Source of the DNA: Sphingopyxis sp. H073
GTDB lineage: Bacteria > Pseudomonadota > Alphaproteobacteria > Sphingomonadales > Sphingomonadaceae
Assembly: GCF_001468395.1 (NCBI RefSeq)
Contig: NZ_LNSG01000005.1
Location: forward strand, 1-64,000
Length of the DNA stretch: 64,000 nucleotides
Reading direction: 5' to 3'
The position numbers and the translations under genes were made by a program. Shown in pieces: positions 8,388 through 18,129 of this stretch. Each line of letters begins with the position of its first letter. Position 1 is the first letter of the stretch. The notes under the pieces were generated by a model. The model was given only the letters and a program-made list of their open reading frames with translations. It had not been told where the DNA came from and did not search any database.

Positions 8388-9511
8388 CCGGATTTGCCGT
8401 CAAGGGCTGGTGCCCGGACGCATGGCACCCGATGATATCCGGCGACGGCCTACTGGTGCGGGTCAAACCCCGGCTCGGGCGGCTGACACGGGAGCAGGCG
8501 CTGGCCCTTTGCGATGCGGCCGCCACCTGCGGCAGCGGGCTGATCGACCTGACGCGGCGCGCCAATCTGCAGATTCGCGGCGTTGCCCAAGATCGCTGGC
8601 CCTTGCTGATCCAAAGGCTGATTGCGCTGGAATTAGTGCAGCCCGAGCCTGCACTCGAAGCGCGGCGCAACGTCCTTGTCGCGCCCGACTGGCAGGAGAA
8701 CGACGACACCCACCGCATCGCCAACGCCCTGCTGGCCCGGATAGGCGAATGGCCCGATCTTCCCGGCAAGGTCGGGTTCGTCATCGATGCCGGCCCTGCC
8801 GCTGTGCTGACCGGCGCATCCGGCGATTTCCGTGTCGAACGCGGCACGGACGGCAGCCTCATCCTTCGCGCCGATGGTTGCCTCACCGGATCAAGCCTGT
8901 CTCCAGGCACGGAAGCGGACGCCCTGATCGCTCTCGCTCACTGGTTCGCCGCGAGCGGCGCCGCCGCAGCCGGGCGCATGGCCCGTTGGGATGCGGAACT
9001 TCCCGCATGGGCAAAAGGTGCGATCGCGCCTGCAATGGCTGAACCGGGCCATGTGCTTGGCACCGGACATCATCCATCGATCGCGCTGGCGTTCGGGCTG
9101 ATAGAGGCTTCGGAGCTCGCCATCCTGCTCGAATCCGGTTCTGCTTCTGGACTGCGAACAACACCGTGGCGGCGGCTGTTGATCGAGGGGGCGGCGGCTG
9201 CCCGGACCCACCCGTCCACCGGCGCTAAACCTGATCCGCTGCCCCATGTGGAAGCCTGCCCGGGCGCACCATTGTGCGCACAGGCGACGGTTGAAACCCG
9301 TGCGCTTGCGCGCCGACTTGCGCCCTATGTCTCGGGACGGCTGCACGTTTCGGGTTGTGCCAAAGGCTGCGCCTGCTCGCAGGTGGCCGATGTCACGCTG
9401 ACCGGACGCAACGGCAGGTTCGATCTGGTCCTTGCTGGCAAAGCCGGATCGCCTCCGTCCCGCTCCGGCTTGAGCGCCAGCGAAATCCTCGCGCATTTTG
9501 GAGCCGTCTGA
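8384..9511 (+). CDS. cobG: precorrin-3B synthase CobG
   Basis: A 375-aa siroheme/nitrite-reductase-like monooxygenase that uses O2 to hydroxylate and lactonise precorrin-3A to precorrin-3B, the step that commits this cluster to the aerobic route. The N-terminal ferredoxin-like half begins VKGWCPDAWHPMISGDGLLVR. The C-terminal cofactor motif has four cysteines, in EACPGAPLCAQA and HVSGCAKGCACS, which would hold the 4Fe-4S cluster. The ATG overlaps the cobN stop (ATGA), and the stop shares one base with the cobH ATG. Confidence 0.95.
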   Translation: MTGFAVKGWCPDAWHPMISGDGLLVRVKPRLGRLTREQALALCDAAATCGSGLIDLTRRANLQIRGVAQDRWPLLIQRLIALELVQPEPALEARRNVLVAPDWQENDDTHRIANALLARIGEWPDLPGKVGFVIDAGPAAVLTGASGDFRVERGTDGSLILRADGCLTGSSLSPGTEADALIALAHWFAASGAAAAGRMARWDAELPAWAKGAIAPAMAEPGHVLGTGHHPSIALAFGLIEASELAILLESGSASGLRTTPWRRLLIEGAAAARTHPSTGAKPDPLPHVEACPGAPLCAQATVETRALARRLAPYVSGRLHVSGCAKGCACSQVADVTLTGRNGRFDLVLAGKAGSPPSRSGLSASEILAHFGAV

Positions 9512-10140
9512 TGCCCCATGTCTATGAAACCGACGGGGCAGCGATCTATCGCCAGTCGTTTGCCACGATCCGCGCCGAAGCCGATCTCTCCCCTTTCGCG
9601 CCAGGCGAAGAGCAGGTGGCAGTGCGGATGATCCATGCGGCCGGGATGGTCGGACTTGCAGCGCATATCCGGTTCTCGTCGGGATTTGCCGATGCGGCAC
9701 GCGCTGCGCTGGCCGGCGGCGCGCCGATACTGTGCGATGCGCGGATGGTGTCTGAAGGGATCACCCGCGCCCGGCTTCCCGGGAGCAACGCAATCATCTG
9801 CACGCTGCAAGATCCTGCGGTGCCTGACCTTGCACGCAAGATCGGCAACACCCGATCCGCTGCCGCGCTGGAACTGTGGCGGCCCATTCTGGCGGGTGCG
9901 GTCGTGGCGATCGGCAATGCACCAACCGCGCTGTTTCATCTGCTGAACATGCTGGAAGACCCCGCCTGCCCACGCCCTGCGGCGATCATCGGCTGTCCGG
10001 TGGGCTTCGTGGGAGCAGCTGAATCCAAGGCTGCCCTCTGGGCCGCTCCTCCTGCACCCTGCTGCGTCGTCGAGGGCCGCCTTGGCGGCAGTGCCATCAC
10101 CGTGGCGGCCATCAACGCGCTGGCGAGTACGGCCGAATGA
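9511..10140 (+). CDS. cobH: precorrin-8X methylmutase CobH
   Basis: A 209-aa isomerase that moves the C-11 methyl to C-12 to form hydrogenobyrinic acid. The characteristic N-terminal block includes SFATIRAEADLSPFAP and the catalytic-His region RMIHAAGMVGL. Later motifs are ILCDARMVSEGI, GNAPTALFHLL and GCPVGFVGAAESK, all typical of CobH/CbiC. Start at ATG 9511, coupled to cobG by TGATG; a longer in-frame reading upstream lies within cobG and is not credible. The last 4 bp overlap cobI. Confidence 0.96.
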   Translation: MPHVYETDGAAIYRQSFATIRAEADLSPFAPGEEQVAVRMIHAAGMVGLAAHIRFSSGFADAARAALAGGAPILCDARMVSEGITRARLPGSNAIICTLQDPAVPDLARKIGNTRSAAALELWRPILAGAVVAIGNAPTALFHLLNMLEDPACPRPAAIIGCPVGFVGAAESKAALWAAPPAPCCVVEGRLGGSAITVAAINALASTAE

Positions 10141-10874
10141 ACGCCGGCACGAACATCGGCACCATTCACGGTGTCGGGCTTGGTCCGGGTGCGGCAGACC
10201 TGCTGAGCGTGCGCGCCGACCGGCTTGTACGCACGGCGCACCACGTCGCCTATTTCCGCAAGGCTGGGCGGCCCGGCCAGGCAAGGCGCATCGTGGAAGG
10301 GATGCTCCGCGCTGACGTGATCGAGTTTCCGATGGAATATCCGGTAACCACCGAAATCCCGGTATCCGATCCTCGCTACAATGCCTGCCTGTCGGCGTTC
10401 TACACGCACTGTTCGGAGCGGCTTGCAGCGATTTCGCAGCAGGGTGAGGACGTCGTCGTGCTGTGTGAGGGCGACCCGTTCTTCTACGGCTCCTTCATGC
10501 ACCTCCATGCCCGCCTTTCAGGCCGCATACCGGTGGAAGTCGTCCCTGGCATCACGGGCATGTCTGGCGCCTGGACCGCGACGGACCTGCCGATCACCTG
10601 GGGCGATGATGTGATGACCGTGGTCATGGCCACGCTGCCGGAAGCCGAGCTTGCCCGCCGGATCCGCGAGACTGACGCGCTGGTGGTGATGAAGATCGGT
10701 CGGAACCTGCCCAAGCTTCGCCGCGCCGTGGCAGCCGCCGGGCGCATGGATGCGGCATGGCTGGTCGAACACGCAGCGATGCCCGGACAGCGCGTCACCA
10801 TGCTGGCCGAGGCTGAGGCGGTGACCCCCTATTTCTCGATCCTGCTGATCCATGGTCAGGGGAGGCGACCATGA
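10137..10874 (+). CDS. cobI: precorrin-2 C20-methyltransferase CobI
   Basis: A 245-aa SAM-dependent tetrapyrrole methyltransferase that converts precorrin-2 to precorrin-3A. It carries the fold's N-terminal glycine motif (GVGLGPGAADLLSVRA, ~11-26), the central CEGDPFFYGSFMHL block and VVPGITGMSGAWTA. Normal length. ATGA overlaps at both ends tie it to cobH and cobJ. The C20 assignment over other methyltransferases rests on the GDPFFYGSF block and on gene order. Confidence 0.94.
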   Translation: MNAGTNIGTIHGVGLGPGAADLLSVRADRLVRTAHHVAYFRKAGRPGQARRIVEGMLRADVIEFPMEYPVTTEIPVSDPRYNACLSAFYTHCSERLAAISQQGEDVVVLCEGDPFFYGSFMHLHARLSGRIPVEVVPGITGMSGAWTATDLPITWGDDVMTVVMATLPEAELARRIRETDALVVMKIGRNLPKLRRAVAAAGRMDAAWLVEHAAMPGQRVTMLAEAEAVTPYFSILLIHGQGRRP

Positions 10875-11647
10875 CCGGGGAAAAGGACAAGGGTTGGCTA
10901 GCAATCGCCGGTCTGGGACCAGGAGACGAGGCACTCGTCACACCCGAAGTCACCGCCGCGCTGGCCGGGGCTACGGACGTGATCGGGTACATTCCCTATG
11001 TCGCCCGGATAGCTGCACGCGAAGGCCTGACGCTTCACCCCTCGGACAACCGGGTGGAGCTCGACCGCGCCGCTCTGGCGCTCGATCTTGCGGCGCAGGG
11101 CCGCAGGGTCGTTGTCGTATCGTCAGGTGATCCGGGGGTGTTCGCGATGGCCTCGGCGGTATTCGAAGCGCTTGAGGCAGGTCCTTCCCGCTGGCGGACG
11201 CTGGATATCAGGGTGCTGCCGGGCATCACCGCCATGCTGGCCGCCAGTGCACGGGCCGGGGCACCGCTGGGTCACGATTTTTGCGCGATCAATCTTTCCG
11301 ACAACCTGAAACCCTGGGCCATGATCGAAAAGCGGCTGCGGCTGGCCGTGGAGGCGGACTTTGCCTTGGCGCTTTACAACCCCCGCTCGAAGGCACGTCC
11401 CGAAGGCTTCGCCCGTGCGCTGGCCTTATTGAAGGAGCTGTGCGGCGATGATCGCCCGATGCTGTTTGCCCGCGCCGTCACAACGCCGCAGGAAGATCTG
11501 CGCATCGTGCCGCTGGGCAAGGCGCACGATGAAATGGCCGACATGCGCACCACGGTGATCGTGGGATCAAGCCGGACGCGGATCATCGAACGTGCGGCAG
11601 GCCCTATCCTCTATACGCCCCGGTCCGTTGCGGAAGTGGCCTCATGA
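10871..11647 (+). CDS. cobJ: precorrin-3B C17-methyltransferase CobJ
   Basis: A 258-aa SAM-dependent methyltransferase that methylates C-17 and drives ring contraction of precorrin-3B to precorrin-4. Motifs: GLGPGDEALVTPEV (~15-28), VVSSGDPGVFAMASAVFEAL, and VLPGITAMLAASARAGAPLG followed by HDFCAINLSD, which is diagnostic of CobJ/CbiH. The 3' end overlaps the convergent cobK gene by 37 bp, so the two transcripts are complementary there. This is the last gene of the first same-strand block. Confidence 0.95.
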   Translation: MTGEKDKGWLAIAGLGPGDEALVTPEVTAALAGATDVIGYIPYVARIAAREGLTLHPSDNRVELDRAALALDLAAQGRRVVVVSSGDPGVFAMASAVFEALEAGPSRWRTLDIRVLPGITAMLAASARAGAPLGHDFCAINLSDNLKPWAMIEKRLRLAVEADFALALYNPRSKARPEGFARALALLKELCGDDRPMLFARAVTTPQEDLRIVPLGKAHDEMADMRTTVIVGSSRTRIIERAAGPILYTPRSVAEVAS

Positions 11648-12372
11648 CCAAGCCATTCCAGCACATCTTCTGCGCGACAGACCTCGATCCGGTCACCGAT
11701 CACCGGGCGGTCGATCATCACGACCGGAAGCTTGAGCTGGCGCGCAGCGACAAGCTTTGCCTCGGCGCCCGTGCCACCGGCGTTCTTGCACACAACAAGG
11801 TCGATCATGTGAGACTGCATCAGCAGCCGATCACCTTCAGCCGTAAACGGCCCGCGATCGATGACAAGGTCGTGGGAGGGCAGGCCTGGGGGCGCAGCCG
11901 GAGGGTCAACAAAGCGCAGCAGGTAGTGATGCTGCGGCTGTGCGGCAAAGGCTTCCACATGCATTCGGCCCAGCGCGAGCAGGATGCGGCGCGGCGTGCC
12001 CGCAAGTTTGGCCACCGCAGCGGCAGTGTCTCTCACGCATGTCCAGCGATCGCCCGACCCGGCCTCCCATGCGGGTCTGGTCAAGGCGATATGGGCAATC
12101 CCGGCAATCCGCGCGGCCTTTATGGCATGTGCGCTCATAGTCGCGGCAAAGGGATGCGTCGCATCGACCAGATGCGTGATGCGATGGTCTTGGAGATAGG
12201 CCACAAGCCCCGCCACCCCACCAAAGCCGCCGACGCGGATCGGCACCGGCTGTGGCCGCGGGTTGTCGGTCCTGCCCGCGTAGCTGAGTGTCGTCGCAAC
12301 CTGCGCTGCCGCAAGCAGGCGCGCCAGTGCGCTCGCTTCGGTTGTTCCGCCAAGCAGGAGAACATTCGGCAT
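11611..12372 (-). CDS. cobK: precorrin-6A reductase CobK
   Basis: A 253-aa NADPH-dependent reductase of the macrocycle, precorrin-6A to precorrin-6B. The N-terminal Rossmann-like motif is VLLLGGTTEASALARLLA. Then come VDATHPFAATMSAHA, RRILLALGRMHVEAF and, near the C-terminus, CKNAGGTGAEAKLVAARQLKLPV-like residues typical of CobK/CbiJ. It is the only cob gene on the minus strand. Its ATG at 12372 overlaps the cobL ATG at 12371 (another ATG 9 nt upstream is possible), and its 3' end overlaps cobJ. It must have its own promoter inside cobL. Confidence 0.94.
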   Translation of the reverse strand: MPNVLLLGGTTEASALARLLAAAQVATTLSYAGRTDNPRPQPVPIRVGGFGGVAGLVAYLQDHRITHLVDATHPFAATMSAHAIKAARIAGIAHIALTRPAWEAGSGDRWTCVRDTAAAVAKLAGTPRRILLALGRMHVEAFAAQPQHHYLLRFVDPPAAPPGLPSHDLVIDRGPFTAEGDRLLMQSHMIDLVVCKNAGGTGAEAKLVAARQLKLPVVMIDRPVIGDRIEVCRAEDVLEWLGHEATSATDRGV

Positions 12373-13579
12373 GGCTGACATGGACCCTCGCGCATGGTTG
12401 ACGATCATCGGCATCGGTGAAGACGGCGTGGACGGCCTGTGCTCAGCGGGCCGGGCCGCGCTGGCCAGGGCCGAACTGGTCATGGGATCGGCGCGCCATC
12501 TAGCGCTGCTTCCCGCGCTTACCTGCGCGGTCTTCAAATGGCCAGTTCCCTTTGCCGACGGCATAGCCGAACTGCTGGCGCATCGCGGGCGGCGGGTGGT
12601 CATGCTGTCATCGGGCGATCCGTTCTGGTTCGGCGCAGGCGCAAGCCTTGCGCGCCATCTCGGTCCGGCGGAATGGGTTGCGCACCCCGCGCCATCGACC
12701 TTCAGCCTTGCTGCCGCCCGGCTGGGCTGGCCGATCGAGGAAACGGCCTGCCTCGGCCTGCACGCAGCGCCGCTGGACCGCTTGTGCCCCCATATCGCAC
12801 CCGCCCAGCGCGCCATTGTCCTGCTGCGCGATGGCGATGCCGTTGCCACGGCGGCGCAATATCTGACCAGCAAGGGCTTCGGCCCATCGACGCTTCATGT
12901 GATGGAAGCGCTGGGCGGCCCCCATGAACGCCTCCGCGTGACGACCGCGCAAGCCCTGCCGTTCGCAGACATTGCCCATCCCGTTGCCGTGGGCATCGCG
13001 TTCGCCGGTTCAGGCAATGTCCTGCCCGTCACATCCGGCAGACCGGATGCGTGGTTCGATCACGACGGACAGATCACCAAGGCCCCGGTGCGCGCCCTGA
13101 CCCTCTCGGCCCTCGCCCCGCGTGCCGGTGAATGGCTCTGGGATATCGGCACGGGTTCTGGGTCAATCGCGATCGAATGGCTGCTGGCTCATCCCGCCAA
13201 CCGGGCGACCGCGTTCGAAGCCGATCCGCTACGGGCCGGCCGCGCCCGCGCAAACGCCAAGGCTCTGGGTGTAGACCGGTTGGATGTGATCAATGCCCGG
13301 ATGCCCGAAGGCCTGCCGGAAGGCCCCCATCCGCATGCTGTGTTCATCGGTGGCGGCTTGTCCGACCCGCTGCTCGATGCCCTCTGGGCCCGGCTGCCTG
13401 ATGGAACGCGGCTGGTGGCGAACGCCGTGAGCCTTGAATCTGAAGCCGCTCTTACCCGTTGGCATGGCGCAAAGGGCGGCAGTCTGCTGCGGATCGAACT
13501 GGCCGATGCCGTGCCCCTTGGCCAGCGGCATGGCTGGAAGGGGCGCTATCCCGTGGTACAGTGGAGCGTCACGCTATGA
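12371..13579 (+). CDS. cobL: precorrin-6Y C5,15-methyltransferase (decarboxylating) CobL
   Basis: A 402-aa fusion of two methyltransferase domains that methylates C-5 and C-15 and removes the C-12 acetate carboxyl. The N-terminal tetrapyrrole methylase domain (CbiE-like) has [12 protein letters not shown] and [14 protein letters not shown]. The C-terminal class I domain (CbiT-like) has the SAM motif [15 protein letters not shown] and [11 protein letters not shown]. Its start is back-to-back with cobK; its stop overlaps the cobE ATG by 4 bp. It may be transcribed by read-through from cobJ or from a local promoter within cobK. Confidence 0.95.
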   Translation: MADMDPRAWLTIIGIGEDGVDGLCSAGRAALARAELVMGSARHLALLPALTCAVFKWPVPFADGIAELLAHRGRRVVMLSSGDPFWFGAGASLARHLGPAEWVAHPAPSTFSLAAARLGWPIEETACLGLHAAPLDRLCPHIAPAQRAIVLLRDGDAVATAAQYLTSKGFGPSTLHVMEALGGPHERLRVTTAQALPFADIAHPVAVGIAFAGSGNVLPVTSGRPDAWFDHDGQITKAPVRALTLSALAPRAGEWLWDIGTGSGSIAIEWLLAHPANRATAFEADPLRAGRARANAKALGVDRLDVINARMPEGLPEGPHPHAVFIGGGLSDPLLDALWARLPDGTRLVANAVSLESEAALTRWHGAKGGSLLRIELADAVPLGQRHGWKGRYPVVQWSVTL

Positions 13580-13941
13580 TCGTGGCTGGCTTCGGCTTTC
13601 GGCGCGGCGCAGGCCTCGCTTCGCTGCGGGCGGCGCTGGAACTGGCGCAGGACGGGCTGCCCCCTATAACCCATTTGGCGACCGCCATCGACAAGACGTC
13701 TGCGTTGGTACCGCTTGCAGAGGCACTGGGACTGCCGATGACCGGCATCCCATCGGCGTCCCTGTCCACCACGCCTACGCCCACCAGCTCTGCCGCCAGC
13801 CTGAAGGCACGCGCGACCGGCAGTGTCGCAGAAGCCTGCGCGCTGGTCGCCGCTGGTCCGGGCGCCCGCCTTTTGCGCACGCGCCACATCTCGCCCGATC
13901 GCATGGCCAGCTGCGCCATTGCCGAAGGATCACAGCCATGA
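13576..13941 (+). CDS. cobE: cobalamin biosynthesis protein CobE (CbiG C-terminal-like)
   Basis: A 121-aa protein matching CobE, the stand-alone version of the CbiG C-terminal domain. Its reaction in the aerobic route is not settled; it is thought to act near precorrin-4/5. Visible family features: start [21 protein letters not shown], the [18 protein letters not shown] block (~36-53), and [18 protein letters not shown] near the end. Overlaps cobL (ATGA) and cobM (ATGA). A long antisense reading of this stretch is a composition artefact. Confidence 0.9.
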   Translation: MIVAGFGFRRGAGLASLRAALELAQDGLPPITHLATAIDKTSALVPLAEALGLPMTGIPSASLSTTPTPTSSAASLKARATGSVAEACALVAAGPGARLLRTRHISPDRMASCAIAEGSQP

Positions 13942-14723
13942 CCGTCCACTTCATCGGCGCCGGCCCCGGCGCACCCGATCTTTTGACCCTGCGAGGGCGC
14001 GACCTGATCGCCGCCAGCCCGGTCTGCCTCTATGCCGGTTCGCTGGTTCCCGTGGCTGTACTCGATCACTGTCCGCCCGGTGCCCGCATCGTCAACACCG
14101 CGCCCATGACGCTGGACGAGATCATCGCCGAGATAGCGGAGGCTGACGCCGCAGGGTGCGATGTTGCCCGCCTCCATTCGGGCGACCTGTCCGTCTGGTC
14201 GGCAATGGGCGAACAATTGCGCCGCCTGCGCGCACTGGACATTCCGTTTACGGTCACGCCGGGTGTTCCCGCCTTCTCGGCGGCAGCGGCGGCTCTGGAA
14301 GCCGAACTGACCTTGCCCGAGCTCGGCCAGTCGCTGGTACTCACGCGCACGCCAGGGCGGGCCAGCGCGATGCCGCAGAGCGAGAGCCTCGCCAATTTCG
14401 CTGTGACGGGCGCGACTCTGGCTATCCATCTATCGATCCACAACCTCGCGCGGGTCGTGGCCGATCTTGCTCCCGCCTATGGCGCGGATTGCCCCGTTGC
14501 GGTCGTCTGGCGCGCCAGCTGGCCCGACCAGCGGATCGTCCGGGCCACCCTCGACACCGTCGAAACAGCCATCGCCGGCAGCATGGAACGAACCGCGCTG
14601 ATCCTTGTCGGACGGGTGCTGGGGGCGGAGGACTTCGCACAAAGCAGCCTCTACGCCCACGGCTACGACCGGCGCTTCCGCCCACAGGATGCGAGCTCGC
14701 GCTTTGCAGGAGCCGGGGAATGA
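13938..14723 (+). CDS. cobM: precorrin-4 C11-methyltransferase CobM
   Basis: A 261-aa SAM-dependent tetrapyrrole methyltransferase giving precorrin-5. Motifs: [20 protein letters not shown] (~5-24), [38 protein letters not shown] and the later [14 protein letters not shown]. The GDLSVW and [11 protein letters not shown] blocks separate CobM/CbiF from the other methylases. ATGA overlaps with cobE and cobB. Normal length. Confidence 0.95.
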   Translation: MTVHFIGAGPGAPDLLTLRGRDLIAASPVCLYAGSLVPVAVLDHCPPGARIVNTAPMTLDEIIAEIAEADAAGCDVARLHSGDLSVWSAMGEQLRRLRALDIPFTVTPGVPAFSAAAAALEAELTLPELGQSLVLTRTPGRASAMPQSESLANFAVTGATLAIHLSIHNLARVVADLAPAYGADCPVAVVWRASWPDQRIVRATLDTVETAIAGSMERTALILVGRVLGAEDFAQSSLYAHGYDRRFRPQDASSRFAGAGE

Positions 14724-16033
14724 GCGTTTCAGGCCTGATGATCGCCGCTCCGGCATCGGGAACGGGCAAGACTACGGTCATGCTGGGCCTGCTGCGAGCG
14801 CTGGTTGAAGACGGCGCGGTGGTCCAGCCCTTCAAGAGCGGTCCCGACTATATCGATCCCGCCTTTCACCGCGCCGCCTGCGGCCGTGCGTCGTTCAACC
14901 TCGATACTTGGGCCATGAATGGCGAGCTGATCGCTGCAATCGCGGGAGAGGCTGTTGGCGCGGACATGGTGCTTGCCGAGGCTTCGATGGGCCTTTTCGA
15001 TGGTGTCGCGAGCCGGGGTGCCGTTGGCAATGGCGCCAGTGCGGACATTGCACGGACAATGGGCTGGCCGGTTGTGCTGGTGCTGGACGTGTCCGGACAA
15101 GCCCAATCCGCCGCTGCAACGGCGCTCGGTTTCAAGCATCTGGATGACACGCTGCCGTTTGCAGGCGTGATCCTGAACCGGGTGGCCAGTCCCCGCCATG
15201 AACGGCTGGTGCGCCGGGGGATGGAAGCGATAGGCATGCCTGTGCTGGGTGCCCTGCCCCGGCGCGGCGATCTCACCCTGCCAGAACGCCATCTCGGTCT
15301 GGTCCAGGCTGTCGAGCATCCCGATCTCGAGCGGGCGATATCGGACTATGCCGCATTTCTGCGTGCAAATGTCGATCTGAATGCCATCCGCCATGCCGCC
15401 AGCAGCAACAGCGCCCCGCCTCCGGCCCCCGGCCAACTGCCGCTTCCCCCTGCCCAGCGGATTGCCATCGCCCGCGATCCCGCCTTTTCCTTCGTCTATC
15501 CCCATGTGCTCGAAGGTTGGCGGCGGGCTGGCGCGGAGATCATGCCCTTCTCGCCATTGGCAAACGAGGCCCCTGCCCGCGATGCCGATCTTGTCTGGCT
15601 GCCGGGCGGCTATCCGGAATTGCACGCAGGGACCATCGCTGCAGCGACGAACTTCCTGACCGGCCTGCGCCATCACGCCAAGACCCGCCCGGTCCACGGC
15701 GAATGCGGCGGCTACATGGTTCTGGGCGAGGCCTTGGTGGACAAGTCGGGAGAACGGCATCGTATGGCCGGCCTGCTGGGGCTTGTTACCAGCTATGCAC
15801 AGCGCAAGATGCATCTCGGCTATCGCCAGGCCGAACTGCTGGCACCGATAGCCGGACTGGCCAAAGGCAAAAGACTGCGCGGCCACGAGTTCCACTACTC
15901 GACGATCCTCGAGCAGACAGACGCAGCGCTGGCATGTGTAACCGATGCAGATGGCGTCGCGGTTGCCGAAACAGGCTCGTATCGCGGCCGCGTGACCGGA
16001 ACCTTCTTCCACATGATCGCGAACGCATCGTGA
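14720..16033 (+). CDS. cobB: hydrogenobyrinic/cobyrinic acid a,c-diamide synthase CobB
   Basis: A 437-aa ATP- and glutamine-dependent amidase for the a and c side chains. The N-terminal P-loop is [11 protein letters not shown] (~9-19), with [13 protein letters not shown] following. The C-terminal class I glutamine amidotransferase domain has the nucleophile Cys in [14 protein letters not shown] and the catalytic His near GHEFHYST. A Pro/Ala-rich linker (about residues 232-245) joins the domains. ATGA overlap upstream; the stop overlaps the GTG start of cobA. Confidence 0.96.
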   Translation: MSVSGLMIAAPASGTGKTTVMLGLLRALVEDGAVVQPFKSGPDYIDPAFHRAACGRASFNLDTWAMNGELIAAIAGEAVGADMVLAEASMGLFDGVASRGAVGNGASADIARTMGWPVVLVLDVSGQAQSAAATALGFKHLDDTLPFAGVILNRVASPRHERLVRRGMEAIGMPVLGALPRRGDLTLPERHLGLVQAVEHPDLERAISDYAAFLRANVDLNAIRHAASSNSAPPPAPGQLPLPPAQRIAIARDPAFSFVYPHVLEGWRRAGAEIMPFSPLANEAPARDADLVWLPGGYPELHAGTIAAATNFLTGLRHHAKTRPVHGECGGYMVLGEALVDKSGERHRMAGLLGLVTSYAQRKMHLGYRQAELLAPIAGLAKGKRLRGHEFHYSTILEQTDAALACVTDADGVAVAETGSYRGRVTGTFFHMIANAS

Positions 16034-16752
16034 AAGGGTTCGTATCATTTGTGGGTGCGGGCCCTGGCGATCCCGAGCTGCTGACCCTTAAAGCCGTTTC
16101 TCGTCTTGAGACAGCGCAGGTGGTCCTGTTTGATGATCTGGCTGCGGGACCGATCCTGGCCCGCGCGCGCGATGACGCTGAACTGGTAGCGGTAGGCAAG
16201 CGCGCCGGTCGGCCATCTCCAAGTCAGGCCGAAGTCAGCCGTCTTCTGGTGGACCATGCCCTGGCCGGGAAGCATGTCATCCGGCTCAAATCGGGAGATG
16301 CTGGCTTGTTCGGCCGACTCGAAGAAGAAATTGAGGCGCTTCGCCATGCGGGAATCTCGTTCGAGATCATTCCTGGCGTCAGCTCGGCGACCGCCGCAGC
16401 GGCAGCTGCCGCGATACCACTGACACGACGCGAGCACGCTAGACGCGTCCAGTTCGTAACCGGACATGGCAAGACTGGCACTTTACCCGAAGACCTCAAT
16501 CTATCAGCGCTTGCCGACCCTTGTGCCACAACGGTCGTCTTCATGCCAAAGCGCACATTTCCGGCGCTTGCTGCGCAGCTTGTCGCGGCAGGACTTGCGG
16601 ACGATACTGCAGCCTTGTTGGCAGAAAACATTAGCCGACCGGACCAAAGACTTACCAGAAGCACTATTGCCGGACTTGCTCGGTCACTTGCCGACGGCGG
16701 ATCGGATGCAACCGCACTGGTGATCTACGGCCCCATGATGGAGGAGGCATGA
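16030..16752 (+). CDS. cobA: uroporphyrinogen-III C-methyltransferase CobA
   Basis: A 240-aa SAM-dependent enzyme that makes precorrin-2 from uroporphyrinogen III and so draws flux from the heme branch. Motifs: FVGAGPGDPELLTLKA, VVLFDDLAAGPILA, RLKSGDAGLFGRLEEEIEAL and IIPGVSSATAAAAAAAIPLT. Start is GTG 16030, inside the cobB stop (GTGA), in the same style as the other junctions; an in-frame extension upstream lies within cobB. No siroheme-synthase N-terminal domain is fused, so this is the dedicated B12 form. Confidence 0.95.
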   Translation: MKGFVSFVGAGPGDPELLTLKAVSRLETAQVVLFDDLAAGPILARARDDAELVAVGKRAGRPSPSQAEVSRLLVDHALAGKHVIRLKSGDAGLFGRLEEEIEALRHAGISFEIIPGVSSATAAAAAAAIPLTRREHARRVQFVTGHGKTGTLPEDLNLSALADPCATTVVFMPKRTFPALAAQLVAAGLADDTAALLAENISRPDQRLTRSTIAGLARSLADGGSDATALVIYGPMMEEA

Positions 16753-17513
16753 TCCACCTCCATCTGATCGGCATAGGCACCGGGAATCCCGACCACCTGA
16801 CGCGTGCTGCAATACGCACAATCAACGCGGTCGATCTCATTCTGCTGCCCCGCAAAGGCGATGCCAAATCAGATCTCCTGGACCTGCGCCACTCCATCTG
16901 TGGCGCCGCATTGGCCTCACCGGTCCGCATGGCCGAGTTCGACATGCCCGTTCGCCGACAGGATGGCGACTACACGCAGGCCGTCGACGATTGGCACGAT
17001 GCGATTGCAGCGATTTGGGCAGAGCAGATAGCAGTTCACCTTCCTGATGGTGGGCGGGTCGCGCTGCTCGTGTGGGGCGATCCGTCGCTTTACGACAGCA
17101 CACTGCGTATTGCCGATCGGCTCCGGACGGCTGGGGTCGACCTAACTGTTCGCGTCGAACCCGGTATCACCAGCATTCAGGCTCTTACGGCTGCTCACGC
17201 CATCCCGCTGAACGCCTTGGCCGAACCTGTCACGATCACCACCGGCCGCAGGTTGCGCCGGGAAGGCTGGCCGCTGGGAGTGCACACGATCGTCGTCATG
17301 CTCGATTCCGGCTGCGCCTTCGAAGTCCTCGATCCTGCTGGCATCACGATCTGGTGGGGTGCCTATCTGGGCATGTCGCAAGAAGCACTGGTGCATGGGC
17401 CACTTGCCGATTCTGCGCCGCAGATTGCCGCGCGCCGCGCGGAACTGCGCGCTCGCCACGGCTGGATCATGGATGTCTACCTGATGCGAAAGGAACGAGC
17501 CGATGCCTGCTGA
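16749..17513 (+). CDS. cobF: precorrin-6A synthase (deacetylating) CobF
   Basis: A 254-aa SAM-dependent methyltransferase that methylates C-1 of precorrin-5 with loss of the acetyl group to give precorrin-6A; CobF exists only in the aerobic route. It begins HLIGIGTGNPDHLTRAAIRTI, with VALLVWGDPSLYDSTLR, VEPGITSIQALTAAHAIPLN and WWGAYLGMSQEALVHG following. ATGA overlap with cobA and an 11-bp overlap with cobO. Confidence 0.95.
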   Translation: MIHLHLIGIGTGNPDHLTRAAIRTINAVDLILLPRKGDAKSDLLDLRHSICGAALASPVRMAEFDMPVRRQDGDYTQAVDDWHDAIAAIWAEQIAVHLPDGGRVALLVWGDPSLYDSTLRIADRLRTAGVDLTVRVEPGITSIQALTAAHAIPLNALAEPVTITTGRRLRREGWPLGVHTIVVMLDSGCAFEVLDPAGITIWWGAYLGMSQEALVHGPLADSAPQIAARRAELRARHGWIMDVYLMRKERADAC

Positions 17514-18129
17514 CCGCGAAGAAGAAGCTGCAAGCGCAGATGCGCGCCATGCCGAGAAAATGCGCAAGATCCAGGCTGCGCGTAGCACCATGATGGCCAC
17601 CAAGACCCGCGAGCAGGGGCTGCTGATCGTTCACACTGGCACGGGCAAGGGCAAGACAAGCGCTGCACTCGGTATGGTCGTGCGCGCAATAGGACATGGC
17701 ATGAAGGTCGGGGTCGTCCAGTTCGTCAAGGGCGCGATGGCGACAGGCGAAAAGACGGTGTTCGACGCTTTCCCGGAAAATGTCGAGTTCAAGCCGATGG
17801 GTGAAGGTTTCACCTGGGATACGCAAGACCGGACACGCGATATCGCTTCGGCACGTACTGCCTGGGATGAAGTCTGCCGCATGATCGCCGATCCGGCTTA
17901 CCAGATGGTGGTAGCCGACGAACTCAACATCGTCCTTCGGTATGACTACCTGCCCTTGGATGAGGTTCTTAAGGCGTTTGCCGCGAAACCCGAGATGAAA
18001 CATGTCATCGTCACCGGACGCAATGCGCCCGATGCACTGATCGAGGCGGCCGATCTCGTCACCGAGATGACCATGATCAAGCACCCTTTCCGCTCGGGCG
18101 TGAAGGCGCAGGCAGGGATCGAGTTCTGA
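17503..18129 (+). CDS. cobO: cob(I)yrinic acid a,c-diamide adenosyltransferase CobO
   Basis: A 208-aa CobA/CobO/BtuR-type ATP:corrinoid adenosyltransferase that attaches the upper 5'-deoxyadenosyl ligand. P-loop GTGKGKTSAALGM (~46-58), VGVVQFVKGAMATGEK, then MVVADELNIVLRYDYLP. A charged N-terminal helix (EEEAASADARHAEKMRKIQ) is typical of the alphaproteobacterial form. The Co(II) reductase CobR that would feed it is not in this window. The stop TGA overlaps an unusual CTG start for bluB. Confidence 0.95.
   Translation: MPADREEEAASADARHAEKMRKIQAARSTMMATKTREQGLLIVHTGTGKGKTSAALGMVVRAIGHGMKVGVVQFVKGAMATGEKTVFDAFPENVEFKPMGEGFTWDTQDRTRDIASARTAWDEVCRMIADPAYQMVVADELNIVLRYDYLPLDEVLKAFAAKPEMKHVIVTGRNAPDALIEAADLVTEMTMIKHPFRSGVKAQAGIEF

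Noticed and set aside
7075..8910. 611-codon minus-strand open frame across cobN/cobG
   Set aside because: It is antisense to two genes with clear family motifs; the low-complexity Arg/Pro/Ser-rich translation is typical of a GC-rich shadow frame.
14729..16048. 439-codon minus-strand open frame over cobB
   Set aside because: It mirrors cobB exactly and shows no family features.
15517..16752. 411-codon cobA with long N-terminal extension
   Set aside because: The extension is an out-of-frame reading of cobB; CobA begins at GTG 16030 in the GTGA overlap.
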